A stretch of 64,000 bases of DNA from Paragemmobacter straminiformis (GCF_014243445.1 NZ_JACLQD010000001.1:248001-312000), one strand, 5' to 3'; shown: positions 36,308-45,785, counted from the first letter of the stretch. Notes: generated by a model not told the origin, from the sequence alone. Translations and numbers: made by a program.

Positions 36308-36940
36308 TTATTTTGTGCCGAACATGCGGTCACCCGCATCCCCTAGTCCCGGAACAATATATCCATGGTCATTCAGATGCCGGTCTACCGCCGCTGTGAC
36401 GATGGGCACATCGGGATGCGCCTCTTTCATCCGCGCAACCCCCTCGGGTGCGGCCAGAAGGCACAGGAACCGGATGTTCTTCGCCCCCTTCGACTTGATC
36501 AGGTCGATCGCCGCCACGCTGGAATTGCCCGTGGCAAGCATCGGATCGACCACGATGGTCACGCGGTCCTCAAGCTGCTCGGGCAGTTTGCAGTAATATT
36601 GCACCGGTTGCAGCGTCTCGGGGTCGCGATACAGCCCCACGAACCCGACCCGCGCCGCCGGAATCAGCTCGAGTATCCCGTCGAGCAATCCGTTGCCCGC
36701 CCGCAGGATCGACACCAGCGCCAGTTTCTTGCCCTCGATCATCGGGGCGTCCATCTCTTCCAGCGGTGTCTCGATGCGCTTGGTCGTCATCGGCAGCCCG
36801 CGCGTCACCTCGTAGGCAAGCAAAAGGCTGATCTCGCGCAACAACTGCCGGAACGAGGCGGTCGAAGTGTCCTTTTCCCGCATCAGGGTCAGCTTGTGCT
36901 GCACCAGCGGGTGCGAAACGACGGTCAGATGGTCCAGCAT
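36308..36940 (-). CDS. upp: Uracil phosphoribosyltransferase
   Basis: The 210-residue enzyme makes UMP from uracil and [25 protein letters not shown] is the PRPP-binding signature, and [17 protein letters not shown] the uracil-binding C-terminus. Length is exactly that of the family. It is the last gene of the leftward cdd-deoA-deoB-add-upp set, nine bases after add, and converts the uracil released by upstream salvage reactions. Confidence 0.97.
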   Translation of the reverse strand: MLDHLTVVSHPLVQHKLTLMREKDTSTASFRQLLREISLLLAYEVTRGLPMTTKRIETPLEEMDAPMIEGKKLALVSILRAGNGLLDGILELIPAARVGFVGLYRDPETLQPVQYYCKLPEQLEDRVTIVVDPMLATGNSSVAAIDLIKSKGAKNIRFLCLLAAPEGVARMKEAHPDVPIVTAAVDRHLNDHGYIVPGLGDAGDRMFGTK

Positions 36941-36949
36941 GGCACGCCC

Positions 36950-37927
36950 CTATAGCTTCTTGGCAATCCTCTCGCGGGTATCGGCGTCACAAAAGGCGGC
37001 GTCAAGCGAGGCGCGCGCGATCCCCTCGAAAACCCCTTCGTCCCAGTCGAAGGCGCGGTTCAGCATCTCGTATTCCCGCGCCATCGTGGTGTGAAAGAAC
37101 GGCGGATCGTCGGTCGAGACCGTCACCTTGACCCCGCGCTCGTAAAGCTGGCTGATCGGATGCTTGCGCCAGCCGTCATAAATGCCCAGCGCGATGTTCG
37201 ATCCGGGACAGACTTCGAGAACGATGCCCGCTTCCGCGATTTCATCGACCAGCGCCAGGTCCTCGATGGCCCGCACCCCGTGCCCGATGCGCTCGACGCC
37301 CAGATCGCGGATCGCATCGCGCACCGAGTCGGGTCCGCCCCATTCGCCCGCATGGGCAGTCAGCCGCAAACCCGCCTCGCGGGCGCAGTCGAATGACCAA
37401 CGGAAGTCCTTGGGCGCACCGATCTTCTCATCCCCCGCGATGCCGAACCCGACGATCCAGTCCCCCGCCGTTTCCGCCGCACAGCGCGCCGTCTCGCGCG
37501 CCTTGTCGGGGCCGAAATGCCGGATGCAGGTGATGATGCCGCGCAGGGTGATGCCGAAATCGCGCTCGGCCTTGTCGCCCGCCTCGCGGATGGCGTGCAG
37601 GTATTCGCGCCATGCCCCCACATCCCGCCCTCCGCAGAAATCGGGCGACAGGAAGGTTTCGGAATAGACAACGCCGCTTGCGGCACTTTCCTCAAGCACC
37701 GCAAGCGTCAGGCGGTGGTAATCCTCGGGCTTGACCAGCACGCTTGTCGCCGCCTCGTAGACCTTCAGGAAATCCCAGAAGTCCTTGTATTTGTAGTGCC
37801 CCCCGGCATCGAAGATGCCGCCGATATCGCGTTTTTTCTCTTTCGCCAGTCCGGCGATGAAAGCGGGCGGGGCCGCCCCTTCCAGATGCAGGTGCAGTTC
37901 CACCTTGGGCAAAGAGGCAACGCTCAC
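36950..37927 (-). CDS. add: Adenosine deaminase
   Basis: The 325-residue enzyme deaminates adenosine and deoxyadenosine to inosine. Zinc ligands and catalytic residues are visible in HLHLEG (11-16), AHAGEWGG (His/Glu), ERIGHGVRA and VSTDDPPFF. An adenine deaminase activity, found in close relatives, cannot be excluded; the STDDP and HAGE contexts occur in both. The start is the GTG at 37927, overlapping the deoB stop as GTGA and preceded by GGAGGAG; no nearer ATG exists. Confidence 0.9.
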   Translation of the reverse strand: MSVASLPKVELHLHLEGAAPPAFIAGLAKEKKRDIGGIFDAGGHYKYKDFWDFLKVYEAATSVLVKPEDYHRLTLAVLEESAASGVVYSETFLSPDFCGGRDVGAWREYLHAIREAGDKAERDFGITLRGIITCIRHFGPDKARETARCAAETAGDWIVGFGIAGDEKIGAPKDFRWSFDCAREAGLRLTAHAGEWGGPDSVRDAIRDLGVERIGHGVRAIEDLALVDEIAEAGIVLEVCPGSNIALGIYDGWRKHPISQLYERGVKVTVSTDDPPFFHTTMAREYEMLNRAFDWDEGVFEGIARASLDAAFCDADTRERIAKKL

Positions 37928-39114
37928 AGGAAACTCCTCCCCTTCTCGATCCGCAGGCCCAGATGGGCCGCAACGCTTGCCCCCACATCGACAAAGTCGC
38001 ACAGCCCGATCTCGCCCGCCCCGACACCCGCGCAGACGACAGGCACCCGCTCGCGCGTGTGTTCCGTGCCGCGCCACGTCGGATCATTGCCGTGATCGGC
38101 GGTAAAGATCGCCAGATCCCCCGCCCGCAACCGCGCCAGAAACCCGCCCAGACGGGCATCGAACCATTCAAGCTGCCGCGCATAGCCCGACACATCGCGC
38201 CGGTGTCCGAAATTGCTGTCGAATTCGACAAAGTTGGCAAAGGTCAAGGAACCTTCCTCGGCCACATCGACCAAGCGGTCGAGATGTTCGAAAAGGGCAG
38301 CATCATCCTTGCCCTTCCACAGCGTGCTGATCCCGCGATGGCTGAAGATGTCGCCGATCTTGCCGATGGCATGGGTCGCCCGCCCCGCCCCCGCGACCAC
38401 ATCGAGCAAAGTCGGCGCAGGCGGCGGAATCGCGAAATCGCGCCGGTTTCCCGTGCGGTGGAAATCGCCCTCCGTCCCGACAAAGGGCCGCGCGATCGCC
38501 CGCCCCACCTTCATCGCATGCAGGCGCGGCGCGATATCGGCGCAAAGCTTCACCAACCGCTCCAGCCCGAACACCTCTTCATGCGCGGCGATCTGAAAGA
38601 CCGAATCCGCGCTCGTGTAGCAGATGGGCCAGCCCGTCCGCAGATGCTGCGCGCCGAACCGGTCGATGATCTCGGTCCCCGAGGCATGGCAATTGCCAAG
38701 AATCCCGCTCACCCCTGCCAAGCGGCAGACCTCGGCCACCAGATCGGCGGGAAAGGCCGGAACCCTGTCGGGAAAATAGGTCCAGTCCCACGGCACCGGC
38801 ACCCCCGCCAGCTCCCAATGGCCCGACGGCGTGTCCTTGCCGCGCGACACCTCGGTCGCAGCCCCCCAGCGCCCCTTGGGCACCGCCGCCAGCCGTGGCG
38901 CGGCGGCACCTGTGGCAAGCCGGATCGCCGCACCCAGCCCCAGCGCGTCGAGGTTCGGCATCCGCAGCGGCCCCGACCGCCCCTCCTCGGCCCGCCCCGC
39001 CGCACATTCGGCAGCGATATGGCCCAGCGTGTTCGCGCCTTCGTCGCCAAAGGCCGCCGCATCCGGCGCGCCGCCGCAGCCCACGGAATCCATCACAACC
39101 AGAAAGGCCCGCAT
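37924..39114 (-). CDS. deoB: Phosphopentomutase
   Basis: The 396-residue metalloenzyme interconverts (deoxy)ribose 1- and 5-phosphate. The alkaline-phosphatase-like metal sites are visible in MDSVGCGGAPDA near the N-terminus, and in FTADHGNDPTWRGTEHTRE near 330-350; KDTPSGHWELAG holds the phospho-acceptor threonine. The start ATG overlaps the deoA stop by one base (TGATG). A longer in-frame reading through deoA is not real. Confidence 0.96.
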   Translation of the reverse strand: MRAFLVVMDSVGCGGAPDAAAFGDEGANTLGHIAAECAAGRAEEGRSGPLRMPNLDALGLGAAIRLATGAAAPRLAAVPKGRWGAATEVSRGKDTPSGHWELAGVPVPWDWTYFPDRVPAFPADLVAEVCRLAGVSGILGNCHASGTEIIDRFGAQHLRTGWPICYTSADSVFQIAAHEEVFGLERLVKLCADIAPRLHAMKVGRAIARPFVGTEGDFHRTGNRRDFAIPPPAPTLLDVVAGAGRATHAIGKIGDIFSHRGISTLWKGKDDAALFEHLDRLVDVAEEGSLTFANFVEFDSNFGHRRDVSGYARQLEWFDARLGGFLARLRAGDLAIFTADHGNDPTWRGTEHTRERVPVVCAGVGAGEIGLCDFVDVGASVAAHLGLRIEKGRSFL

Positions 39115-40457
39115 CACTGCACCCGCTTCAAGACAAGGGGCGGCTCGTCGGGTTCCGACGTTCCGATCCGGTAGGCCGCCCTGACGGCCGCCACGGCCCG
39201 ATCCGCCGCCGCCTCGTCCGCCGCATGCACCATGCACAGCGGCACACCCCGCGCCACCCCCTCGCCCAGTCCGGCAAGGTCCGACAACCCGACCGAAGGG
39301 TTCACGCGATCCCCCTCGCGCAGACGGCCGCCGCCCAGATGGACCACCGCCTCGCCCAGCGCCCGCCCGTCGATGGCGACGACGAAACCGTCGCTCTCGC
39401 AATCGACCTCGCGCATGACGGGGGCCGAAGGCAGGCGGTCCGGCCAGCGGTCGACGAAATCGGCAGGGCCGCCCTGTGCCGCAACCATGCGGCCGAAATA
39501 TTCCGCCGCCTGCCCGCTTTCCAGCGCGTCGATGATGCGCCCGGCCCCGTCCTCGGCATCGGCGGCAAGCCCGCCCAGCGCCAGCGCCTCGCCCCCCAAG
39601 GCCGCGGTCAGATCCCACAGCGCCGCGTTGATGCTGGTGCCCGTCAGCGTCTCCATCACCTCGATCACCTCCAGCGCATTGCCCGCCGCCGTGGCAAGCG
39701 GCTGGCTCATATCGGTGATCAGCGCGCTGGTCATGCACCCCGCCCCCTGCGCGGTGGACACCAGCGCCCGCGCCAGGGCCTCGGCCTTCTCGAGCGTATC
39801 CATGAAGGCGCCCGAGCCGCATTTCACATCGAGCACCAGCGCCTCGAGCCCCGCCGACAGCTTCTTGGACAGGATCGACGCGGTGATGAGGTCGATGCTC
39901 TCGACCGTCGAGGTGACGTCGCGTATCGCATAAAGCCGCTTGTCCGCAGGCGCGATCTCGGCATTGGCGGCCACGATGGCGCAACGCACCTCGACCATCT
40001 GCGCGCGCAGCTGCGCCTCGCCCAGCCCCACGCGGAACCCGGGGATGGATTCGAGCTTGTCGAGCGTCCCCCCCGTATGCCCGAGGCCCCGCCCCGAGAT
40101 CATCGGCACATAGGCCCCGCAGGCGGCCAGCGCGGGGGCAAGCAGCAGCGACACGCAATCCCCGATGCCGCCCGTGGAATGCTTGTCCACCACGGGACCG
40201 TTCAGGTCCCATTCCAGCACCTTGCCGGAATCGCGCATCCCCTTGGTCAGGGCCACGCGCCCCTCCTCGCCCAGACCCTTCAGCAGCACCGCCATCGCAA
40301 AGGCGCCGGCCTGGGCATCGGTCACCGTGCCATCGGCCAATCCGGCGGCGAACCAGCGCAATTCCTCGGCCGAAGGCTTGGCCCCGTCGCGCAGCCCCGC
40401 GATGATCGCCCGCGCGTCCACCTCAGGTCCGGTCCATATGGGCGGCGGTAAAGACAC
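39114..40457 (-). CDS. deoA: Thymidine phosphorylase
   Basis: The 447-residue enzyme splits thymidine and phosphate into thymine and deoxyribose 1-phosphate. VDKHSTGGIGDCVSLLLAP near 90-108 is the phosphate-binding signature and SGRGLGHTGGTLDKLESIPG follows; VLDVKCGSGAFM is also conserved. Its first 35 bases overlap the end of cdd. The product feeds DeoB next in the operon. Confidence 0.96.
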   Translation of the reverse strand: MSLPPPIWTGPEVDARAIIAGLRDGAKPSAEELRWFAAGLADGTVTDAQAGAFAMAVLLKGLGEEGRVALTKGMRDSGKVLEWDLNGPVVDKHSTGGIGDCVSLLLAPALAACGAYVPMISGRGLGHTGGTLDKLESIPGFRVGLGEAQLRAQMVEVRCAIVAANAEIAPADKRLYAIRDVTSTVESIDLITASILSKKLSAGLEALVLDVKCGSGAFMDTLEKAEALARALVSTAQGAGCMTSALITDMSQPLATAAGNALEVIEVMETLTGTSINAALWDLTAALGGEALALGGLAADAEDGAGRIIDALESGQAAEYFGRMVAAQGGPADFVDRWPDRLPSAPVMREVDCESDGFVVAIDGRALGEAVVHLGGGRLREGDRVNPSVGLSDLAGLGEGVARGVPLCMVHAADEAAADRAVAAVRAAYRIGTSEPDEPPLVLKRVQ

Positions 40458-40815
40458 CGGGCAGCAGATCGGCCACGGTCATCACCTTCTGCTTGCCATC
40501 GGTGGTGCACAGGGTCACCCGCACGTCCTGCGCGGCGAATTCCGCGATCTTCTGCCGGCAGCCGCCACAGGGCGGCACCGGATCGGGGCTGTCGGCGATC
40601 ACGCAGACCTCGGCGATCCGCGTCTCTCCGGCGGCAATCATCGCGGCAATCGCCCCCGCCTCGGCGCAGGTGCCTTCGGGATAGGCGACATTCTCGACAT
40701 TGCAGCCCACATGCACCTCGCCCCCGACCCCGCGGATCGCCGCCCCGACCTTGAAGCGCGAATAGGGTGCATAGGCGCGGTCGCGAACGGCGGTGGCAGC
40801 GGCAAGCAGCGTCAT
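40423..40815 (-). CDS. cdd: Cytidine deaminase
   Basis: The 130-residue enzyme deaminates cytidine and deoxycytidine. Zinc ligands are C50, C83 and C86 (TCAEAG and PCGGC), with E52 as proton shuttle; FKVGAAI and GCNVENVAYPEG bind the nucleoside. It is the first gene of the nucleoside-salvage operon. An operator or promoter is not obvious in the repeat-filled spacer upstream. Confidence 0.97.
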   Translation of the reverse strand: MTLLAAATAVRDRAYAPYSRFKVGAAIRGVGGEVHVGCNVENVAYPEGTCAEAGAIAAMIAAGETRIAEVCVIADSPDPVPPCGGCRQKIAEFAAQDVRVTLCTTDGKQKVMTVADLLPGVFTAAHMDRT

Positions 40816-40878
40816 GGTCTCGTCCTTCCAGCAATTTCCGTCAATTTGCGACCGCTGCCCCCCATATGCAAGGCGCGC

Positions 40879-40897
40879 GAATTTTCTGCGAAAATTC
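40879..40897. repeat. AT-rich palindrome flanking repeat copy 4
   Basis: GAATTTTC TGC GAAAATTC, a perfect 8-bp inverted repeat with a 3-base centre. The near-complementary GAATTTTCGCAGAAAATCC occurs at about 41066-41084 on the other side of repeat copies 4 and 5. Confidence 0.75.
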
Positions 40898-40971
40898 AGG
40901 GGGGCTTTCCGCCCCCCTCGCGGCGCGGCCGCTCACCCCCCGAGGATATTTGGGGCAAGAGGAAGGGGCCA
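40898..40971 (+). repeat. Composite intergenic repeat, copy 4
   Basis: GGGGGGCTTTCCGCCCCCC hairpin, then a GCGGCGCGGCCGC palindrome and CCCCCCGAGGATATTT at 40936-40951. It pairs head to head with copy 5. Confidence 0.8.
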
Positions 40972-40980
40972 AGGGCTTTC

Positions 40981-41065
40981 CCTTTCATCCTTGTCCAAAT
41001 ACTCGCGGGGGGAGAAGCCTGCCGGTTCAACGAACCGTCAGGCGCGGGGGGGCGGCAGCCCCCCT
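40981..41065 (-). repeat. Composite intergenic repeat, copy 5 (inverted)
   Basis: AAATACTCGCGGGGGG at 40997-41012, then a GGTTC/GAACC hairpin and GGGGGGCGGCAGCCCCCC mirror copy 4. Together copies 4 and 5 form an imperfect inverted repeat of about 200 bp ending at the stop codon of the cupin gene. Confidence 0.75.
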
Positions 41066-41085
41066 GAATTTTCGCAGAAAATCCG

Positions 41086-42183
41086 TCAGACCGCCGTGGT
41101 CGGGGGATTGCCCGGCAAGGTCACCTCGAGCAGTTCCAGATCGGCCGAGGGCTGCGCGTATCGCGTGGCCATTCCCGGCGGGATGACGAAGGCATCGCCC
41201 CGCGACAGGGTGAAGGGCTCCTTGCCCTCGCCTTCCAGCACCATCGTGCCGCCCATGACAAAGGTGAAAAGAATATCCCCCCCGTGTTTCGTCCAGACCG
41301 TCTCTGCGCCGTCGGGCCGCGCCACCATGACCGAGGCGACGCCCCTGGTGTTGGCATGGATCGTCGTATCCCGCGCCACGAATCCGGGCAGGCGGAAGGG
41401 TTTGAACGCGCCCTTAGCCCCGACATCGTAGACGAAGCGCTGCCCCTGCCATTCGCGCTCGGGGCGCAGATGCGGGGTAGGCAGGGTCATCTCGTGGTCG
41501 ATCTCGGTGACATGTTCGGCCGGAACGCCGATCTCGATCACCTCGATCCCGTCACTGGCATGCAGCACGCGGTGGCGGATTTCGGGCGGCTGGATGAAGC
41601 AATCCCCCGCCGTCAGCCGGATCGGGGCGCCCTGATCCTCATAGACCACATCGACCCAGCCGTTGATGCAGAAGATGAGCTGGAACCCCACCTTGTGGAA
41701 ATGCACCATGTCGGGCACCGGCCCGCCGTCGGGGATGCGGATATGGCTTGCGATCATCGCCCCGCCAAGGCGCGAGGGGACAAGGTCGCGGTACTGCATC
41801 CCCGCCCGCCCGATCACCCAGGGCGCCTGATCCGCCAGCCGCCGCACGACAAAGGCATGTTCCGTCGCCGGCAGCACCATCGGCGGGTTCGCCTCGTCGA
41901 TCTCGACCCGCGTGCCGTTCGGGGCCACCAGCACCCGCGCGCCGTCTGCAAAGGTGTCGGGGTCGTCGGTCAGGATGCGGATCGTCCCCGCAGGCTCTGC
42001 CGCGCCCTTCTGGATGCGGATGCGCAGGCCATGCCCCGACAGCACCGCCACCTCGGGGTTGTCGGCGGGGTAGATCATGTCCAGCCGGAAGCCGAGCGTC
42101 TTGGTCCAGAACGGCAGATCGTCGCGCAGTTCGGCCGTCGGCAGGCGGATTTCGGCACGGGTTTCGGTCTTTTTTTCCAGCAT
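41086..42183 (-). CDS. VOC-like plus cupin-domain protein
   Basis: The 365-residue protein seems to join an N-terminal glyoxalase/VOC-like segment (residues 8-95: ELRDDLPFWTKTLGFRLDMI, VAVLSGHGLRIRIQ) to two cupin barrels. Cupin signatures are FHKVGFQLIFCINGWVDVVYED with GDCFIQPPEIRHRV in the first and GGDILFTFVMGGTMVLEGEG with GDAFVIPPGMA in the second. This suggests a metal-dependent dioxygenase or isomerase or a small-molecule sensor in the cytoplasm; no substrate can be named. ATG 42183 with GGAGA upstream is chosen over 42237. It is divergent from maeB and shares its regulatory region. Confidence 0.75.
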   Translation of the reverse strand: MLEKKTETRAEIRLPTAELRDDLPFWTKTLGFRLDMIYPADNPEVAVLSGHGLRIRIQKGAAEPAGTIRILTDDPDTFADGARVLVAPNGTRVEIDEANPPMVLPATEHAFVVRRLADQAPWVIGRAGMQYRDLVPSRLGGAMIASHIRIPDGGPVPDMVHFHKVGFQLIFCINGWVDVVYEDQGAPIRLTAGDCFIQPPEIRHRVLHASDGIEVIEIGVPAEHVTEIDHEMTLPTPHLRPEREWQGQRFVYDVGAKGAFKPFRLPGFVARDTTIHANTRGVASVMVARPDGAETVWTKHGGDILFTFVMGGTMVLEGEGKEPFTLSRGDAFVIPPGMATRYAQPSADLELLEVTLPGNPPTTAV

Positions 42184-42301
42184 GGCGCGTCTCCGGTTTT
42201 GCGGGCCAAGATGATGCGGCAGAAGGGGTATTTGCAAGCCACCCCGAAAACTCTTATTCGGGAAGCGGGACTTGACGCCCGGCGTGACAGCGGAAAAACT
42301 C

Positions 42302-42315
42302 GTTTAACGTTAAAC
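42302..42315. promoter_or_regulatory. Palindromic operator candidate upstream of maeB
   Basis: GTTTAACGTTAAAC is a perfect 14-bp palindrome with a CG centre, 20 bp before the maeB start. It lies between divergent genes. CG-centred palindromes of this kind are typical of LacI-type operators; the regulator is not in the window. Confidence 0.5.
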
Positions 42316-42335
42316 AATATCCGGAGACGGCAGCG

Positions 42336-44615
42336 ATGGATGACGGAAAGCCGACAAGCGCACGGCAGGCGGCGCTGGATTACCACGAATTCCCGAAGCC
42401 CGGGAAACTCGAGATCCGCGCCACCAAGCCGCTTGCCAACGGACGCGACCTGTCCCGCGCCTATTCCCCCGGCGTCGCCGAAGCCTGCCTCGAGATCAAG
42501 GCCGACCCCGCCACCGCCTCGCGCTACACAAGCCGCGGCAACCTTGTCGCCGTGGTGACGAACGGCACTGCCGTCCTCGGCCTTGGCAACATCGGCGCGC
42601 TGGCCTCCAAGCCGGTGATGGAGGGCAAAGCCGTCCTCTTCAAGAAATTCGCCAATATCGACTGCTTCGACATCGAGCTGAACGAACCCGACCCCGAAAA
42701 GCTGGCCGCCATCGTCTGCGCCCTCGAACCCACCTTCGGCGCGATCAACCTCGAAGACATCAAGGCGCCCGACTGTTTCATCGTCGAGAAGCTCTGCCGC
42801 GAGCGGATGAACATTCCCGTCTTTCACGACGACCAGCACGGCACCGCCATCGTCGTGGGGGCTGCCGCCACCAACGCGCTGATCGTCGCGGGCAAAAGGT
42901 TCGAGGATATCAAGGTCGTCTCCACCGGCGGCGGGGCTGCGGGCATCGCCTGCCTCAACATGCTGCTGAAACTGGGCGTGAAGCGCGAGAATGTCTGGCT
43001 TTGCGACCTTGCGGGCCTTGTCTACGAAGGCCGCAACGAACAGATGACCGCGCAGAAAGAGGAATATGCGCAAAAGACCGACCTGCGCAGCCTCGATCAG
43101 GTGATCGACGGCGCCGACCTCTTCCTCGGCCTCTCCGGCCCCGGCGTCCTCACCCCCGCGATGGTGGCCAGAATGGCCAAGCGCCCCATCGTCTTTGCCC
43201 TTGCCAACCCCTCGCCCGAAATCCTGCCCGACGATGTCCGCTCGGTCGCGCCCGATGCGATCATCGCCACGGGGCGGTCGGATTTTCCCAATCAGGTCAA
43301 CAACGTCCTCTGCTTTCCCTTCATCTTCCGTGGCGCGCTCGACGTGGGGGCCACGGTCATCAACAAGCAGATGGAACTGGCCTGCATCGAAGGCATCGCG
43401 GCCCTTGCCCGCGCCACCACCAGCGCCGAGGCCGCCGCTGCCTATTCGGGCGAGAAGCTCTCGTTCGGGGCCGATTATCTGATCCCGAAACCCTTCGACC
43501 CGCGCCTGATCGGCGTGGTCGCCACCGCTGTCGCCCGCGCCGCGATGGAAACCGGCGTCGCCACCCGCCCCATCGCGGATATCGAGGCCTACAAACGCCA
43601 GCTTGACGGGTCGGTCTTCAAATCGGCCATGATCATGCGCCCCGTGTTCGAGGCGTCGAAAGTCAGCGCCCGCCGCATCGTCTTTGCCGAGGGCGAGGAC
43701 GAGCGCGTCCTGCGCGCGGCCCATGCGATGATGGAGGAGACCAACGACGTCCCGATCCTGATCGGCCGTCCCGAAGTGGTCGAGATGCGCTGCGAACGGG
43801 CGGGCCTGCCGATCCGTCCGGGCGTCGACATCCACCTTGTGAACCCCGAGAACGACCCGCGCTACCGCGATTACTGGGGCACCTATCACGAGCTTATGGC
43901 CCGCCGCGGCGTGACGCCCGACATCGCCCGCGCCGTGATGCGCACCAACTCCACCGCCATCGGCGCGATCATGGTCCATCGGGGCGAGGCCGACAGCATG
44001 ATCTGCGGCACCTTCGGCCAGTATCTCTGGCACCTTGGCTATGTGCGGCAGGTCCTTGCCCGTGGCGGCCTGCACCCCGTGGGGGCGCTGTCGCTGATGA
44101 TCCTCGAGGATGGCCCGCTTTTCGTGGCCGACACGCAGGTCCACCCCGAACCCACCCCGCAGCAGATCATGGAAACCGTGATGGGCGCCGCCCGCCACGT
44201 GCGCCGCTTCGGGCTTGAACCGAAGATCGCGCTTTGCACGCAAAGCCAGTTCGGCAACATGGAGAACGCCGCCGCCCTGCGGATGCGCGCCGCGCTCGAA
44301 CTGCTCGACGCGCGCGAACCCGACTTCTGCTACGAGGGCGAGATGAACGTGGACTCGGCACTCGACCAGCAGCTGCGCGACCGTCTCTTGCCGCACAGCC
44401 GGATGGAGGGGGCGGCCAACGTCCTCGTCTTCGCCTCGACCGATGCGGCGGCGGCCACGCGCAACATCCTCAAGATGAAGGCGAACGGGCTCGAGGTCGG
44501 GCCGATCCTGATGGGCATGGGCAACAAGGCGCATATCGTGACGCCCTCGATCACCGCGCGCGGTCTTCTGAACATCTCGGCGCTGGCCGGAACGCCGGTG
44601 ACGCATTACGGCTGA
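42336..44615 (+). CDS. maeB: NADP-dependent malic enzyme with phosphotransacetylase-like domain
   Basis: The 759-residue protein oxidatively decarboxylates malate to pyruvate. Residues 1-430 form the malic enzyme: [50 protein letters not shown] and the nucleotide-binding [13 protein letters not shown]. Residues 440-759 form a phosphotransacetylase-like domain ([16 protein letters not shown] ... [25 protein letters not shown]), normally catalytically inactive and regulatory in MaeB proteins. GGAG lies ten bases before the ATG. Length matches MaeB. Expression may depend on the palindrome upstream. Confidence 0.96.
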   Translation: MDDGKPTSARQAALDYHEFPKPGKLEIRATKPLANGRDLSRAYSPGVAEACLEIKADPATASRYTSRGNLVAVVTNGTAVLGLGNIGALASKPVMEGKAVLFKKFANIDCFDIELNEPDPEKLAAIVCALEPTFGAINLEDIKAPDCFIVEKLCRERMNIPVFHDDQHGTAIVVGAAATNALIVAGKRFEDIKVVSTGGGAAGIACLNMLLKLGVKRENVWLCDLAGLVYEGRNEQMTAQKEEYAQKTDLRSLDQVIDGADLFLGLSGPGVLTPAMVARMAKRPIVFALANPSPEILPDDVRSVAPDAIIATGRSDFPNQVNNVLCFPFIFRGALDVGATVINKQMELACIEGIAALARATTSAEAAAAYSGEKLSFGADYLIPKPFDPRLIGVVATAVARAAMETGVATRPIADIEAYKRQLDGSVFKSAMIMRPVFEASKVSARRIVFAEGEDERVLRAAHAMMEETNDVPILIGRPEVVEMRCERAGLPIRPGVDIHLVNPENDPRYRDYWGTYHELMARRGVTPDIARAVMRTNSTAIGAIMVHRGEADSMICGTFGQYLWHLGYVRQVLARGGLHPVGALSLMILEDGPLFVADTQVHPEPTPQQIMETVMGAARHVRRFGLEPKIALCTQSQFGNMENAAALRMRAALELLDAREPDFCYEGEMNVDSALDQQLRDRLLPHSRMEGAANVLVFASTDAAAATRNILKMKANGLEVGPILMGMGNKAHIVTPSITARGLLNISALAGTPVTHYG

Positions 44616-44760
44616 GCGGGCGCTTCACCACCAAAAGAGCGACCGCTTATCTTAAGTCACCCCGCAGCAACAAATGCGCGGTGACGCCGCCTTGCAAAGA
44701 AGTTTAGCCCTGCCGTCCTGACTGCGCCGTCGCGCCGTCATTGATCTTGCAGGAAAATCC

Positions 44761-45561
44761 ATGACCACCCGACTGACCCAGATCGCCGCGACAGCAGCGG
44801 CGACCCTTCTTCTTTCCACCTCGGCCCATGCGGGCGCACCCGAACAGACCGCCCCCGAAACCGCGCTTGCCATGCCGGCGGCCCCGCGCGCCCTTTCGCC
44901 CTTTGACGGGGCCTGGGTCGGCCTGTCCATGGGAAAGGGCTACAGCGCCGTCGGGGTCAGGGCCGGTGTCGGCCTGAACGATACGGAATTGAACATCCTG
45001 TCGCTGTCCTATCCCGACAGCGGCGCCAGCGGCGCGGTCTTCGGGGCCGAGGCGGGCTATGGCCGCAGCTTCGGAAACGGCTGGTACTGGGGCGCGCAGA
45101 TCGACCATCTGGTGACCGACCTCGAAGCCAATGCCGACCTCGGCATCCACATCCGCAACCCGGGTAACGTCGGCCCGCCCGCGATCGACGGTGATTTCGG
45201 CTACAGCGTCCGCGTCAAATCCATGACCTCGGCCTTGGGGCGCATCGGCTACAAGATCAACGACAGTTCCATGATCTACGGCCTTGGCGGCCTGACGGTC
45301 GGCCGGATCGATGCCTCGCTCGTCGGCATCAATCCCGCGAATTCCATGCACAGCTTCGTGCTTCCCGCCGTGACCCTCGGGCTTGGCATCGAGACGATGG
45401 TCGCGGAAAAGACCTCGCTCAAGTTCGAATACCGCAGCACCAACTTCGGCTCGGAAACGCTGGACTACATCGACGCGGGCGGGGGTTTTCCGGTGAATTT
45501 CCATTCCTCGGTCAGCAGCCGGGCGGATTCGGTCCGCGTCGTGCTGGTCCACCGCTTCTGA
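44761..45561 (+). CDS. Outer-membrane beta-barrel protein
   Basis: The 266-residue protein has a signal peptide (MTTRLTQIAATAAATLLLSTSAHA) and then alternating strands with conserved glycine/aromatic pattern (GAEAGYGRSFGNGWYWGAQIDHL, GRIGYKINDSSMIYGLGGLTVG, SLKFEYRSTNFGSE), ending in a terminal phenylalanine (LVHRF) typical of outer-membrane barrels. It resembles OmpA-like or Omp25/LOMP-type eight-strand barrels. Specific function unknown. It stands between maeB and prpE with its own spacers. Confidence 0.8.
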   Translation: MTTRLTQIAATAAATLLLSTSAHAGAPEQTAPETALAMPAAPRALSPFDGAWVGLSMGKGYSAVGVRAGVGLNDTELNILSLSYPDSGASGAVFGAEAGYGRSFGNGWYWGAQIDHLVTDLEANADLGIHIRNPGNVGPPAIDGDFGYSVRVKSMTSALGRIGYKINDSSMIYGLGGLTVGRIDASLVGINPANSMHSFVLPAVTLGLGIETMVAEKTSLKFEYRSTNFGSETLDYIDAGGGFPVNFHSSVSSRADSVRVVLVHRF

Positions 45562-45590
45562 CAGCCGGACGCGACAAAGACGGCACCGGG

Positions 45591-45620
45591 GCGGGGCAAA
45601 GTTTGCAAACTTTGCCCCGC
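45591..45620. repeat. Perfect 30-bp palindrome between barrel gene and prpE
   Basis: GCGGGGCAAAGTTTG is followed directly by its complement CAAACTTTGCCCCGC. It begins 29 bp after the barrel gene stop and could be that gene's hairpin; its centre GTTTGCAAAC also matches the TTTGCAAA motif seen nearer prpE. Confidence 0.85.
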
Positions 45621-45649
45621 TTCGCTTTCAAAGGCGAACTGGCGCGCCC

Positions 45650-45691
45650 TTTGCAAAACTTTGCAGCCCGTTCTGCGCCTTTTCTGCAAAC
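45650..45691 (+). promoter_or_regulatory. TTTGCAAA-type operator candidates upstream of prpE
   Basis: TTTGCAAAACTTTGCAG at 45650-45666 holds two half sites and TTCTGCAAAC at 45682-45691 a third. Short-chain acyl-CoA regulators of the ScfR/PccR group are reported to bind TTTGCAAA-type sites at propionate genes of Rhodobacter; PrpE makes propionyl-CoA, so control by such a regulator is plausible. I recall the motif from the literature but cannot check its exact form. Confidence 0.45.
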
Positions 45692-45785
45692 ATAATGCCG
45701 CACCCCCTGCCGCACCCCCGCAACAGCGTTGCGCGAAAGCCCCCCGCCCTTGTAACAAACCGCAACTCGTGGAGGAGGGCATACC

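Noticed and set aside
37924-40212. 762-residue DeoB reading with a long N-terminal extension
   Set aside because: The extension is deoA in another frame; MRAFLVVMDSVGCGG at 39114 is the family N-terminus.
42075-44606. 843-residue frame opposite maeB
   Set aside because: Antisense shadow of a well-conserved enzyme.
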